Origin: a virus
Length of the DNA: 43,349 bases
Direction: 5' to 3' (one strand)
Virus record (IMG/VR): IMGVR_UViG_3300031143_000013
Location: 1 to 43,349 of that record
The notes under the pieces are model-generated. The model ran no database searches, had not been told where the DNA came from, and saw only the letters and a program-made list of their open reading frames with translations. Positions 1 through 6,541 of this stretch are shown piece after piece; position 1 is the stretch's first letter, and every line of letters starts with the position of its first letter. The position numbers and the translations under genes were made by a program.

Positions 1-347
1 TGCCATTCGTTACAGACGTTAAGAACAAGCTTAGCGTCAAAGCATTGAATGGCTACATCTCTACTACAGCACGTAAGAACAAGCTGCCTATCCAGTACAA
101 CGTAACTCTAGGCGCAGGTATACATGACTTACCTAATGGCAACCAGTATGCGTCCTACACGTTCAGCGCACCTGATCTCGTAGATGTACAAGAGGGTGAC
201 AATGAAATCCTCAAGGACTTCTTAGAGTTTGTTGAAGTTACTAATAGTGGCATCCTATCTAAGTGGGATGAAAACAATCGTCAGGACGTAGATGATTATG
301 AAAAGGAGATCATTGCTTCTATTGTTGACGTAGAGGAGTTTGAGTAA
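1..347 (+). CDS. Hypothetical protein, 5'-truncated (possible ssDNA-binding protein tail)
   Basis: The reading frame is already open at base 3 and runs to a TAA whose last base is shared with the next ATG; the true start lies outside the window, leaving about 114 C-terminal residues. The last 40 residues are strongly acidic (ending DVEEFE). An acidic C-terminus placed just before nuclease genes is reminiscent of phage ssDNA-binding proteins such as T7 gp2.5, which precedes endonuclease I in T7, but no OB-fold motif can be recognised in the visible part. I do not recognise the family; the SSB idea is inference from context only. Confidence 0.75.
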   Translation, partial: PFVTDVKNKLSVKALNGYISTTARKNKLPIQYNVTLGAGIHDLPNGNQYASYTFSAPDLVDVQEGDNEILKDFLEFVEVTNSGILSKWDENNRQDVDDYEKEIIASIVDVEEFE

Positions 348-1201
348 TGGAGCATCCTGCAGAGCTATCCCTTCACAGCTACATGAACTCTGTTCTTGCT
401 GGTAAAAAAGGAATGGATCAAAGCATAATTGATAAAGTTATGTCTGATGTTGGAGATGCTATGAATAAGCAATTCAACGGAGGTCCACGGGATGCATTTA
501 GGTTAAGGATGTCCAACATTGGGCGTCCTACTTGTCAGCTTTGGTTTGATAAGAATGAGCCTGAGTACAAGACAGCATTCCCGCCACGCTTTTTAATGAT
601 GATGATGATTGGTGACATTGTAGAGGCTGTGTTCAAAGGCTTACTACGTGGTGCTGACGTTGACTTTGAGGATAATGCAAAGGTTACGCTTGACTTAGAT
701 GGGCGTAAGATTAATGGCGAGTACGACATGAAGCTAGACGGTAAGGTAGATGACGTTAAGTCTACCTCTCCTTGGTCCTACGCTAACAAGTTTGCCAGTT
801 TTGAAGCACTCAACTCTGGTGATGGGTTTGGTTACATTCCACAGCTTGTAGGCTATGCAGAAGCAGAAGGCGCTCCTGTAGGTGGCTGGTGGGCAATCAA
901 TAAAGGTACAGGTGACTTCAAGTATGTCTCTGCAGCTAACGTAGACAAAGAGAAAGTCTTAGATGAGATGAAGGCTACAGTAGCTTACATTGACGAAGAC
1001 AAACCTTTCAAGCGTTGCTTTGAGGCAGAGCCTGAGACCTTCTATAAGAAGCCTACAGGCAACATAAAGCTTAGTAGAGCCTGTGGCTTCTGTGATTACA
1101 AACAACGTTGTTGGCCTCAGTTACAGACTCTTCCCTCTGTAATGTCTAAGGCTAAGGAGCCACCAATGGTAGACTACGTACACATTGAAGTTCCACAATA
1201 A
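347..1201 (+). CDS. Cas4/RecB-like PD-(D/E)XK nuclease with Fe-S cysteine cluster
   Basis: A 284-residue protein with the signature of Cas4/AddB-type nucleases. A nuclease core contains GEYD (D127) followed by VDDVKS (D136, K138), matching the D...DxK catalytic pattern. Four cysteines flank it: C63 on the N-terminal side and C246-x2-C249-x5-C255 near the C-terminus, the arrangement that binds a 4Fe-4S cluster in Cas4-like exonucleases. No Cas1/Cas2 or CRISPR array is nearby, so the likely role is phage DNA processing: recombination, host DNA degradation or end resection. It is followed with a 17-bp overlap by endonuclease I, which suggests a joint role in resolving and degrading DNA. Family assignment is confident; the exact substrate is not visible. 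Confidence 0.88.
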   Translation: MEHPAELSLHSYMNSVLAGKKGMDQSIIDKVMSDVGDAMNKQFNGGPRDAFRLRMSNIGRPTCQLWFDKNEPEYKTAFPPRFLMMMMIGDIVEAVFKGLLRGADVDFEDNAKVTLDLDGRKINGEYDMKLDGKVDDVKSTSPWSYANKFASFEALNSGDGFGYIPQLVGYAEAEGAPVGGWWAINKGTGDFKYVSAANVDKEKVLDEMKATVAYIDEDKPFKRCFEAEPETFYKKPTGNIKLSRACGFCDYKQRCWPQLQTLPSVMSKAKEPPMVDYVHIEVPQ

Positions 1202-1616
1202 AGGAAGATACCGCAGCGGTTTAGAGAAAGACATTGCTGCGGTACTCAAAGATAACCAGAAGAAAGTTAGGTACGAGTCTCTAAAGATTGAGTGGGAAGA
1301 CTTAAGATATAGAACCTATACCCCAGACTTTTTGCTAGACAATGGCATCATAATAGAATCGAAGGGTATCTTTGATAGTGATGACAGACGAAAACACCTA
1401 GAGATACAGAAGCAACACCCAGAGCTAGACATACGATTTGTGTTTAGCAATGCTAAGGCTAAGCTGTACAAGGGTGCTAAGTCTAGATACTTTGAGTGGT
1501 GTGACAAAAATAACATACTATGGTCTCATAGAGTTATTCCTAAAGAGTGGCTTAAAGAAAGGGGTAAGCCTATACTAGCAGAAAGAATACCCCTTAAAGA
1601 AAAGAGGAGAAGTTAA
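1185..1616 (+). CDS. Endonuclease I, T7 gp3-like Holliday junction resolvase
   Basis: The 143-residue product matches T7 endonuclease I closely: YRSGLE near the N-terminus, YTPDFLL, a GIIIESKG block and QHPELDIRFVFS. The catalytic set is E14, D48, E58 and K60, with spacing almost identical to T7 E20, D55, E65 and K67. The enzyme cleaves four-way junctions and branched DNA, acting in recombination, debranching before packaging and host DNA breakdown. The start is a TTG inside the end of the upstream nuclease gene (17-bp overlap), with no clear Shine-Dalgarno, so translation is probably coupled. Length is close to that of the T7 enzyme (149). Confidence 0.93.
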   Translation: MKFHNKGRYRSGLEKDIAAVLKDNQKKVRYESLKIEWEDLRYRTYTPDFLLDNGIIIESKGIFDSDDRRKHLEIQKQHPELDIRFVFSNAKAKLYKGAKSRYFEWCDKNNILWSHRVIPKEWLKERGKPILAERIPLKEKRRS

Positions 1617-1990
1617 TGGGCGATAGACCTAAGACAGGCAACGATGCACTAATAATAGCTCCAGGTGAGGTTGCCTTAATTATCCAAGCTATTGATTGGG
1701 ATGCAGCAGATGGCTGGGATGGTGAGATAAAAACTAACATGGTCATGAACTCAGATGGTGATGTACCTTTAGAAGTTATGGGACACATGGTAGAAGTATT
1801 AACTATGATGACAGCTTTTCTTTCTGTATCAGATGACCACCCTGAAATCTATGACATTGTAGAGATGAGAAGAAATGAGCTTTTGGGCCTTGACATAGTT
1901 GGTGGAGTACAAGATAACAAAGAGAGTGTAACTAAAGTGGGTAACGTCTACACAATAGACAAGTGGACTAAGACAAAAGGAGACTGCTAG
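1616..1990 (+). CDS. Hypothetical protein
   Basis: The product is a 124-residue acidic protein whose ATG overlaps the TAA of endonuclease I (TAATG). I do not recognise it. The N-terminal third reads like a small alpha/beta fold (ALIIAPGEVALIIQ), the middle is methionine-rich and helical (LEVMGHMVEVLTMMTAF), and the C-terminus is hydrophilic. It has no cysteine motif or membrane segment. Its place between endonuclease I and the DUF3310 gene in a tightly packed operon implies early expression with the DNA metabolism genes. Confidence 0.8.
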   Translation: MGDRPKTGNDALIIAPGEVALIIQAIDWDAADGWDGEIKTNMVMNSDGDVPLEVMGHMVEVLTMMTAFLSVSDDHPEIYDIVEMRRNELLGLDIVGGVQDNKESVTKVGNVYTIDKWTKTKGDC

Positions 1991-1991
1991 T

Positions 1992-2246
1992 ATGGATGAC
2001 TTAGAAGAAGACAATAGCTATGACCCTGTAAACAGGCCAGCGCATTACAATCTTGGTGGTGGCGTAGAGTGCATAGACTACATCAAGCAGGTACTAGGCT
2101 TAGAAGGATTCATTGCGTATTGTCACGGTAACTTCATAAAGTATCAACACAGGTATCGTTACAAGCAGAACCCACTAGAGGACATGCAGAAAGCACAGTG
2201 GTATCTAAACAAAATGTTAGAAGCAATGAAAGAGAAGCACAAATGA
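1992..2246 (+). CDS. DUF3310 family protein
   Basis: An 84-residue protein with the DUF3310 pattern common in phages: DPVNRPAHYN at the N-terminus, then GGVECIDYI, a central CHGNFIKYQHRYRYK block and LEDMQKAQWYLNKM. Family members are often labelled nucleotide kinase or hypothetical and sit among nucleotide metabolism genes, as here next to a MazG-like protein and RNR; the biochemical function is not established. The gene starts one base after the upstream stop and overlaps the next gene by ATGA. Confidence 0.88.
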   Translation: MDDLEEDNSYDPVNRPAHYNLGGGVECIDYIKQVLGLEGFIAYCHGNFIKYQHRYRYKQNPLEDMQKAQWYLNKMLEAMKEKHK

Positions 2247-2728
2247 TTAGTCAAGACGATATAGAAGCAATGCAACCTCAGAAACCACATGAGCAAGTGG
2301 CTGAGTTTATTACAGCTTTTAGTGGATCTCTTGACCCTCGCTTGTGGGTTAAGCTGATTGATGAAGAATTAGAAGAGCTAATGGCTGAGAAGTATGGTAC
2401 GGTAGAGCACTTGAAAGAACTTTGTGATCTGTTATATGTATCTACAGGCTTAGCGCTCACTGCTCCTGATCATGTAGGTATGCTTATGCGTAAAGAGGAG
2501 CGTGAACAAGTTATTAAGCAGCAAGGAACGGTTAGTCGTATGCTAGACAGTGGCTTAGAACAGTATAGTGCTAATGTATTCATGGAAGCTTTTGCCCGTG
2601 TACATAATAGCAACATGTCTAAGCTAGACAGCAAAGGAAGTCCTATCTTACGTGAAGATGGCAAGGTTATGAAGGGGCCAAACTACAAGAAGCCTGACCT
2701 TAGAGATTTACTGGATAAGGCAGCATGA
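2243..2728 (+). CDS. MazG-like nucleotide pyrophosphohydrolase
   Basis: A 161-residue protein of the all-alpha NTP pyrophosphohydrolase type. The metal-binding region is seen in IDEELEELMAE followed by HLKELCDLLYV, and the C-terminal part has the typical phage MazG-like ending (VHNSNMSKL, REDGKV, KGPNYKKPDL). Such proteins hydrolyse nucleoside triphosphates to monophosphates; in marine phages they are suggested to act on dNTP pools or alarmone signalling. I use the ATG at 2243, which overlaps the previous stop as ATGA, rather than an in-frame upstream codon at 2198 buried in the DUF3310 gene. It precedes the RNR, consistent with dNTP supply. Confidence 0.85.
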   Translation: MISQDDIEAMQPQKPHEQVAEFITAFSGSLDPRLWVKLIDEELEELMAEKYGTVEHLKELCDLLYVSTGLALTAPDHVGMLMRKEEREQVIKQQGTVSRMLDSGLEQYSANVFMEAFARVHNSNMSKLDSKGSPILREDGKVMKGPNYKKPDLRDLLDKAA

Positions 2729-2886
2729 AGTTTGATATTAGAATGACACTAGATGTAGATGAGCGGGATAATATCCTGCCTATAGCAGAAGAGATGTACG
2801 AGGAAGTAGTTACTCAACTAATCCAAGACATGATATACGACATAGATGGCGCAGAGATAAAACATATAGAGGTTAAACAAAAATGA
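2725..2886 (+). CDS. Small hypothetical protein
   Basis: This 53-residue acidic ORF is bracketed by ATGA overlaps: its ATG overlaps the MazG-like stop and its TGA overlaps the RNR start. It begins MKFDIRMTLDVD and ends in HIEVKQK, a beta-alpha-alpha-beta-like pattern with a helical centre (IAEEMYEEVVTQLIQDMI). The perfect fit between two certain genes is the main evidence that it is real. I do not recognise the family; position suggests early expression with nucleotide metabolism. Confidence 0.75.
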   Translation: MKFDIRMTLDVDERDNILPIAEEMYEEVVTQLIQDMIYDIDGAEIKHIEVKQK

Positions 2887-4778
2887 GTAATCAACTACCA
2901 ACAGACTACCAATCATTTATTCACAAGTCACGGTATGCTAAGTACCATGAAGGCACAGGACGTGAGTCATGGGATGATACAGTAACACGTTATTCAGTAA
3001 ATATCATCCGCGACTTAGTTGACCCTGAGACAAAGTATAAACTAGAACAAGCTATCTTGGGCCTAGAAGTAATGCCTTCTATGCGTAGCTTAATGACAGC
3101 AGGTTCAGCAGCAGAGCGTGACAACACCTGTATGTATAACTGTAGCTTCTTACCCGTAGATGACCTTAAGTCCTTCGATGAGGCTATGTTCATTCTCCTC
3201 TGTGGCACTGGCGTGGGCTTTAGTGTAGAGAGGCAGTTCATCACTAAGCTTCCAGAGGTGCCTCAACTCTTCCAGAGCGAGACTAACATCGTTGTCAGGG
3301 ATAGTAAGGAGGGGTGGGCTAAGTCTTTGCGTCAATTGATTGCGCTCCTATATAGTGGTGAGATCCCAACGTGGGACGTATCTAAAGTACGTGCAGCTGG
3401 TGCACCGCTTAAAACGTTTGGTGGTAGGGCTAGTGGCCCAGCACCACTTGTAGACCTATTTAACTTTACTATCAACACATTTAAGAAAGCAGAAGGGCGT
3501 AAGCTTTCATCTGTTGAGTGTCACGACATCATGTGTAAGATTGGTGAAGTAGTCGTGGTAGGTGGTGTACGGCGTAGTGCTATGATTTCATTGAGTAATC
3601 TATCAGATGATCGTATGCGTACAGCTAAGTCAGGCTCATGGTGGGAGAACAATCCACAACGTGCCTTGGCTAACAACTCTGTATCCTACACTGAGAAGCC
3701 TGACAGCCTGTCGTTTATGCGTGAGTGGATGTCTCTGGTTGAGTCTGGCTCAGGTGAGCGTGGCATCTTCAACCGTGAAGCATCTAAGAAGCAAGCAGCT
3801 AAGAATGGTAGACGTGATCCTAACTATGACTTTGGAACTAATCCATGTTCGGAAATAATTTTACGCCCATATCAGTTTTGTAATTTAACAGAGGTAGTAG
3901 TACGAGCTACAGATACTTTAGATACTCTATCAGAGAAAGTACGTCTTGCTACCATCTTAGGTACAATTCAGGCTACCTTCACTAAGATGCCTTACTTGCG
4001 TAAGCTTTGGCAGACAAACACTGAAGCTGAACGTCTGTTAGGTGTGTCACTCACAGGTATTATGGATAACCCCCTAATGACACTAAAGAACAGAGGATTG
4101 GATAAAACACTTGAGCATCTTAAGTCTGTCGCTGTTACTACTAATGCTGAGTGGGCTGAGCGCCTTGGCATCCCTGTGTCTGCTGCTATCAGCTGTGTTA
4201 AACCTTCGGGTACGGTATCACAACTGGTTGATTCCAGTAGCGGTATTCACGCTAGGCACTCACCCTATTATATTCGTACTGTACGCGGTGACAACAAAGA
4301 TCCTCTAACACAGTTCATGAAGGATCAAGGCGTCCCTAATGCACCAGAGGTATTCAAGCCTGACCAGACTACAGTGTTTAGCTTTCCTATGAAAGCCCCT
4401 GCTGGTGCAGTATGTACTGCTGACATGTCTGCTATTGAGCAGCTTGAAATGTGGTTAGCCTACCAGCGTAACTGGTGTGAACACAAACCATCTGTCACTA
4501 TTAACGTGAAGAATGATGAGTGGTTTGAAGTAGGTGCTTTTGTGTACAAGTACTTTGATGAGATGTCAGGCGTATCATTCCTGCCATTCAATGATCATAC
4601 GTACCAACAAGCCCCTTACCAAGACTGCGGCAAGAGTGACTATACAATGCTTAAATCATTAATGCCAAAGTCTATTGACTGGACTAAGCTTTCAGAGTAT
4701 GAAAGTGAAGACAACACTGCAGGTAGCCAGACATTAGCGTGTTCAGGTGACTCCTGTGAAATCGTAGACCTAGTATAA
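2883..4778 (+). CDS. nrdJ: Adenosylcobalamin-dependent (class II) ribonucleotide reductase, monomeric type
   Basis: The 631-residue product reduces ribonucleoside triphosphates to dNTPs using coenzyme B12. The class II monomeric pattern is clear: an N-terminal cysteine (C87 in YNCSF), the radical site NPCSEI (C322, E324), C333 in QFCNL exactly 11 residues later as in the Lactobacillus enzyme, GGVRRSAMIS, the KPSGTVSQ/SGIHAR loop, and a C-terminal shuttle pair C620-x4-C625. It therefore depends on host-made or salvaged B12. No nrdB-type or activase gene is nearby, as expected for class II. A glutaredoxin gene follows closely and may help re-reduce the active site. The ATG overlaps the preceding TGA. 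Confidence 0.96.
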   Translation: MSNQLPTDYQSFIHKSRYAKYHEGTGRESWDDTVTRYSVNIIRDLVDPETKYKLEQAILGLEVMPSMRSLMTAGSAAERDNTCMYNCSFLPVDDLKSFDEAMFILLCGTGVGFSVERQFITKLPEVPQLFQSETNIVVRDSKEGWAKSLRQLIALLYSGEIPTWDVSKVRAAGAPLKTFGGRASGPAPLVDLFNFTINTFKKAEGRKLSSVECHDIMCKIGEVVVVGGVRRSAMISLSNLSDDRMRTAKSGSWWENNPQRALANNSVSYTEKPDSLSFMREWMSLVESGSGERGIFNREASKKQAAKNGRRDPNYDFGTNPCSEIILRPYQFCNLTEVVVRATDTLDTLSEKVRLATILGTIQATFTKMPYLRKLWQTNTEAERLLGVSLTGIMDNPLMTLKNRGLDKTLEHLKSVAVTTNAEWAERLGIPVSAAISCVKPSGTVSQLVDSSSGIHARHSPYYIRTVRGDNKDPLTQFMKDQGVPNAPEVFKPDQTTVFSFPMKAPAGAVCTADMSAIEQLEMWLAYQRNWCEHKPSVTINVKNDEWFEVGAFVYKYFDEMSGVSFLPFNDHTYQQAPYQDCGKSDYTMLKSLMPKSIDWTKLSEYESEDNTAGSQTLACSGDSCEIVDLV

Positions 4779-4796
4779 ACATAAAGGAAGTAAAAC

Positions 4797-4988
4797 ATGT
4801 TAGAATCATTAGCCATGGTCCTCTTTACAGCCATCCTAACTATGGGTGTAACAGAGGAGGTTGTAATACCTACAGCCAATAAAGTAGTTGAAGTAGCTAC
4901 ACCTGTAGTAGAACAAGCAATTGAAGTAGCTACACCTGTAGTAGAACAAGCAATAGAGTATGTTCTGCCTTCAACACCAGAAGAGTAA
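4797..4988 (+). CDS. Small hypothetical protein with hydrophobic N-terminus and internal duplication
   Basis: This 63-residue protein has a strong AAAGGAAG Shine-Dalgarno 7 bases before its ATG. Residues 5-17 are hydrophobic (LAMVLFTAILTMG), possibly a short membrane anchor or signal. The rest is two nearly identical acidic 11-residue blocks, EVATPVVEQAI repeated, then a short tail ending PSTPEE. The repeat is a 33-bp perfect tandem duplication in the DNA. I do not recognise the family. Position between RNR and glutaredoxin implies co-expression. Confidence 0.7.
   Translation: MLESLAMVLFTAILTMGVTEEVVIPTANKVVEVATPVVEQAIEVATPVVEQAIEYVLPSTPEE
4888..4953 (+). repeat. 33-bp perfect tandem duplication
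   Basis: Two identical 33-bp units lie head to tail at 4888-4920 and 4921-4953, within the small ORF at 4797. The unit is a whole number of codons, so the frame is kept and eleven residues are duplicated. Perfect identity suggests a recent slippage event. Confidence 0.95.
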
Positions 4989-5040
4989 TACTAACACCTA
5001 AGCAAGTGGCTAAACTGCTTACCTAACTCTAGGAGACAAG

Positions 5041-5277
5041 ATGTATACTATCATAACTCGTGAGCAATGCAACTTCTGTGATGCTGCCAAGGCTATCTTA
5101 AAGGGTAAAAGCTTTCCCTACACAGAATATAACGTACATTCGCCTAGCTCTAAGTGGGTACTAACCTTACTTAAGAGGACTAGCATGACTACAGTACCAC
5201 AGATATTTGGACCTAAAGGTGAATTGATTGGAGGATATACAGAACTAAAGGAGTTACTAAAAGGAGATGATCGTTGA
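5041..5277 (+). CDS. Glutaredoxin
   Basis: A 78-residue dithiol glutaredoxin with the active site C10-N-F-C13, the cis-proline motif TVP (51-53) and the GGYTEL glutathione-binding region at 64-69. It reduces disulfides using glutathione and in phages usually serves as electron donor for ribonucleotide reductase; the class II RNR lies just upstream, with the C-terminal cysteine pair that such a donor would reduce. A Shine-Dalgarno (AGGAGA) precedes the ATG. Its TGA overlaps the TTG start of the following gene. Confidence 0.95.
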   Translation: MYTIITREQCNFCDAAKAILKGKSFPYTEYNVHSPSSKWVLTLLKRTSMTTVPQIFGPKGELIGGYTELKELLKGDDR

Positions 5278-5867
5278 TAAAAAACTGTTTAATGTGTGAT
5301 GTCGTTCTAGAGGCAGGTACAAACTGGTACACCCCTATGATGAAAAAGAAACATTATAGATGTATACCATGCCACAGTAAGATGGGGCTAGTTACCAACC
5401 CTAAAAGAATGTATGTGAATGGTAAGTATATAAAGGCAACACACCCATTATATAAACCAGGAAGGTACAAGACGTTTAATGACGCAGCCTTTGCTGGTAC
5501 TTATAAGTTAGACTCTATCAAAGAGGGTTACGTCTACGTCATAACTAATAAAGCATGGCCTGAGTGGGTTAAGATAGGTATGGCTATTGATGCAGAGGAC
5601 AGGCTAAACGGTTATCAAACAAGTAGCCCTATGCGTGACTTTATATTAGAGCATTCTGTTGCATCTAATGATAGGCGTAAGTCAGAGAAAGAGGCACACA
5701 CAAGGGCCTTACCTTTGTCGCTTGACTCCAAGGGAGAGTGGTTTAAACTGTCGGTAGAACAGGCAATAACAATACTGGATAACTTAAATGAATACGGATA
5801 CACTAGAGCCACCAAAGAAGCCAACCCGATCCCGAAGGAAGACAACTTACAAGGGAGCCTCTTCTAA
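5274..5867 (+). CDS. Zinc-ribbon protein with T5orf172/GIY-YIG-like domain
   Basis: The 197-residue product begins with a TTG that overlaps the glutaredoxin stop. Residues 5-33 form a C-x2-C ... C-x2-C zinc ribbon (C5, C8, C30, C33). Residues about 85-170 look like the T5orf172/Mug113 branch of the GIY-YIG superfamily: GYVYVITNK, WVKIGMA, DRLNGYQT, an SEKEAHTRAL block and GEWFKL. Members are DNA-binding or nuclease-like; here the usual catalytic arrangement looks partial, so nicking activity is uncertain. The 3' end overlaps the phoH-like gene by 80 bp in another frame. Confidence 0.82.
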   Translation: MIKNCLMCDVVLEAGTNWYTPMMKKKHYRCIPCHSKMGLVTNPKRMYVNGKYIKATHPLYKPGRYKTFNDAAFAGTYKLDSIKEGYVYVITNKAWPEWVKIGMAIDAEDRLNGYQTSSPMRDFILEHSVASNDRRKSEKEAHTRALPLSLDSKGEWFKLSVEQAITILDNLNEYGYTRATKEANPIPKEDNLQGSLF

Positions 5868-6504
5868 GCCTACCTCTGGCATTGTACCTAAGACAGATAA
5901 CCAAGCCAAGCTAATTAATGCCATAGCCAGTAGCAAACAGGTGTTGATCCTTGGCCCTGCTGGCACTGGTAAGACCTACGTTACAGCCACATGTGCTGCA
6001 GACTTGTACATCCTAAAAGAGATAGACAAGATTGTTATCACTAGGCCCCATGTAGCTGTAGGTAAAGACATTGGGTTCCTGCCAGGTACACTTGAAGAGA
6101 AAGCCCAGCCTTGGGCGTTACCTGTGTTAGACGTACTGGTGAAACATCTAGGGCGTGGTGCTGTAGATACGGGACTGAAGGCGGGTAACATCGAAGTAGC
6201 AACACTGGCGCTCATGCGTGGGCGTAGCTTTGATGATGCATTCATTATAGTAGATGAAGCACAGAACATTGATATACCAGAGATCAAGATGCTACTCACC
6301 CGTGTTGGTGAAGGTAGTACTATTGTACTCAACGGTGATATACAGCAGTCTGACTTAAAGGGTACGTCTGGTTTAGCTAAGATCATTCATCTCTCTAAGA
6401 AGTACATGTTAGATGCACCAGTAGTTGAGTTTGGTATTGATGACATTGTGCGTAGTGGCATATGTGCTGAGTGGGTCAAGGTGTTTATGAAAGAAGGTCT
6501 ATAA
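5788..6504 (+). CDS. phoH: PhoH-like P-loop ATPase
   Basis: A 238-residue PhoH-family ATPase: Walker A GPAGTGKT (56-63), the ITRPHVAVGKDIGFLPG block, Walker B IIVDEAQN (153-160) and NGDIQQSDLKG. PhoH is common in marine phages; cellular relatives belong to the phosphate regulon and are linked to RNA metabolism, but the phage role is unproven. The start at 5788 lies 80 bp inside the T5orf172 gene; residues 1-35 are basic and low complexity, and the conserved ATPase core starts after the overlap. It is the last rightward gene before the hairpin at 6513. Confidence 0.93.
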   Translation: MNTDTLEPPKKPTRSRRKTTYKGASSKPTSGIVPKTDNQAKLINAIASSKQVLILGPAGTGKTYVTATCAADLYILKEIDKIVITRPHVAVGKDIGFLPGTLEEKAQPWALPVLDVLVKHLGRGAVDTGLKAGNIEVATLALMRGRSFDDAFIIVDEAQNIDIPEIKMLLTRVGEGSTIVLNGDIQQSDLKGTSGLAKIIHLSKKYMLDAPVVEFGIDDIVRSGICAEWVKVFMKEGL

Positions 6505-6512
6505 AAACAAAA

Positions 6513-6535
6513 AGGGGCTGCTTAGTGCGGCCCCT
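6513..6535. terminator. Bidirectional terminator between converging operons
   Basis: AGGGGCTGC and GCGGCCCCT form a 9-bp stem (one G-U pair) around the loop TTAGT, midway between the stops of the phoH-like gene and the leftward 1151-codon gene. An A-rich flank on the left gives a good U-tract (TTTTTGTTTTTAT) for leftward transcripts; the rightward side has a weaker CTTGTCTTA tract. It probably ends both transcription units, more efficiently the leftward one. Confidence 0.8.
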
Positions 6536-6541
6536 CTTGTC

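Noticed and set aside
347-1201. CRISPR-associated Cas4 proper
   Set aside because: The domain is Cas4-like, but there is no Cas1, Cas2 or array nearby; a phage nuclease is the simpler reading.
2198-2242. Upstream start for the MazG-like gene
   Set aside because: It lies deep in the DUF3310 gene; the ATG at 2243 gives an ATGA junction like the neighbouring genes and retains the complete domain.
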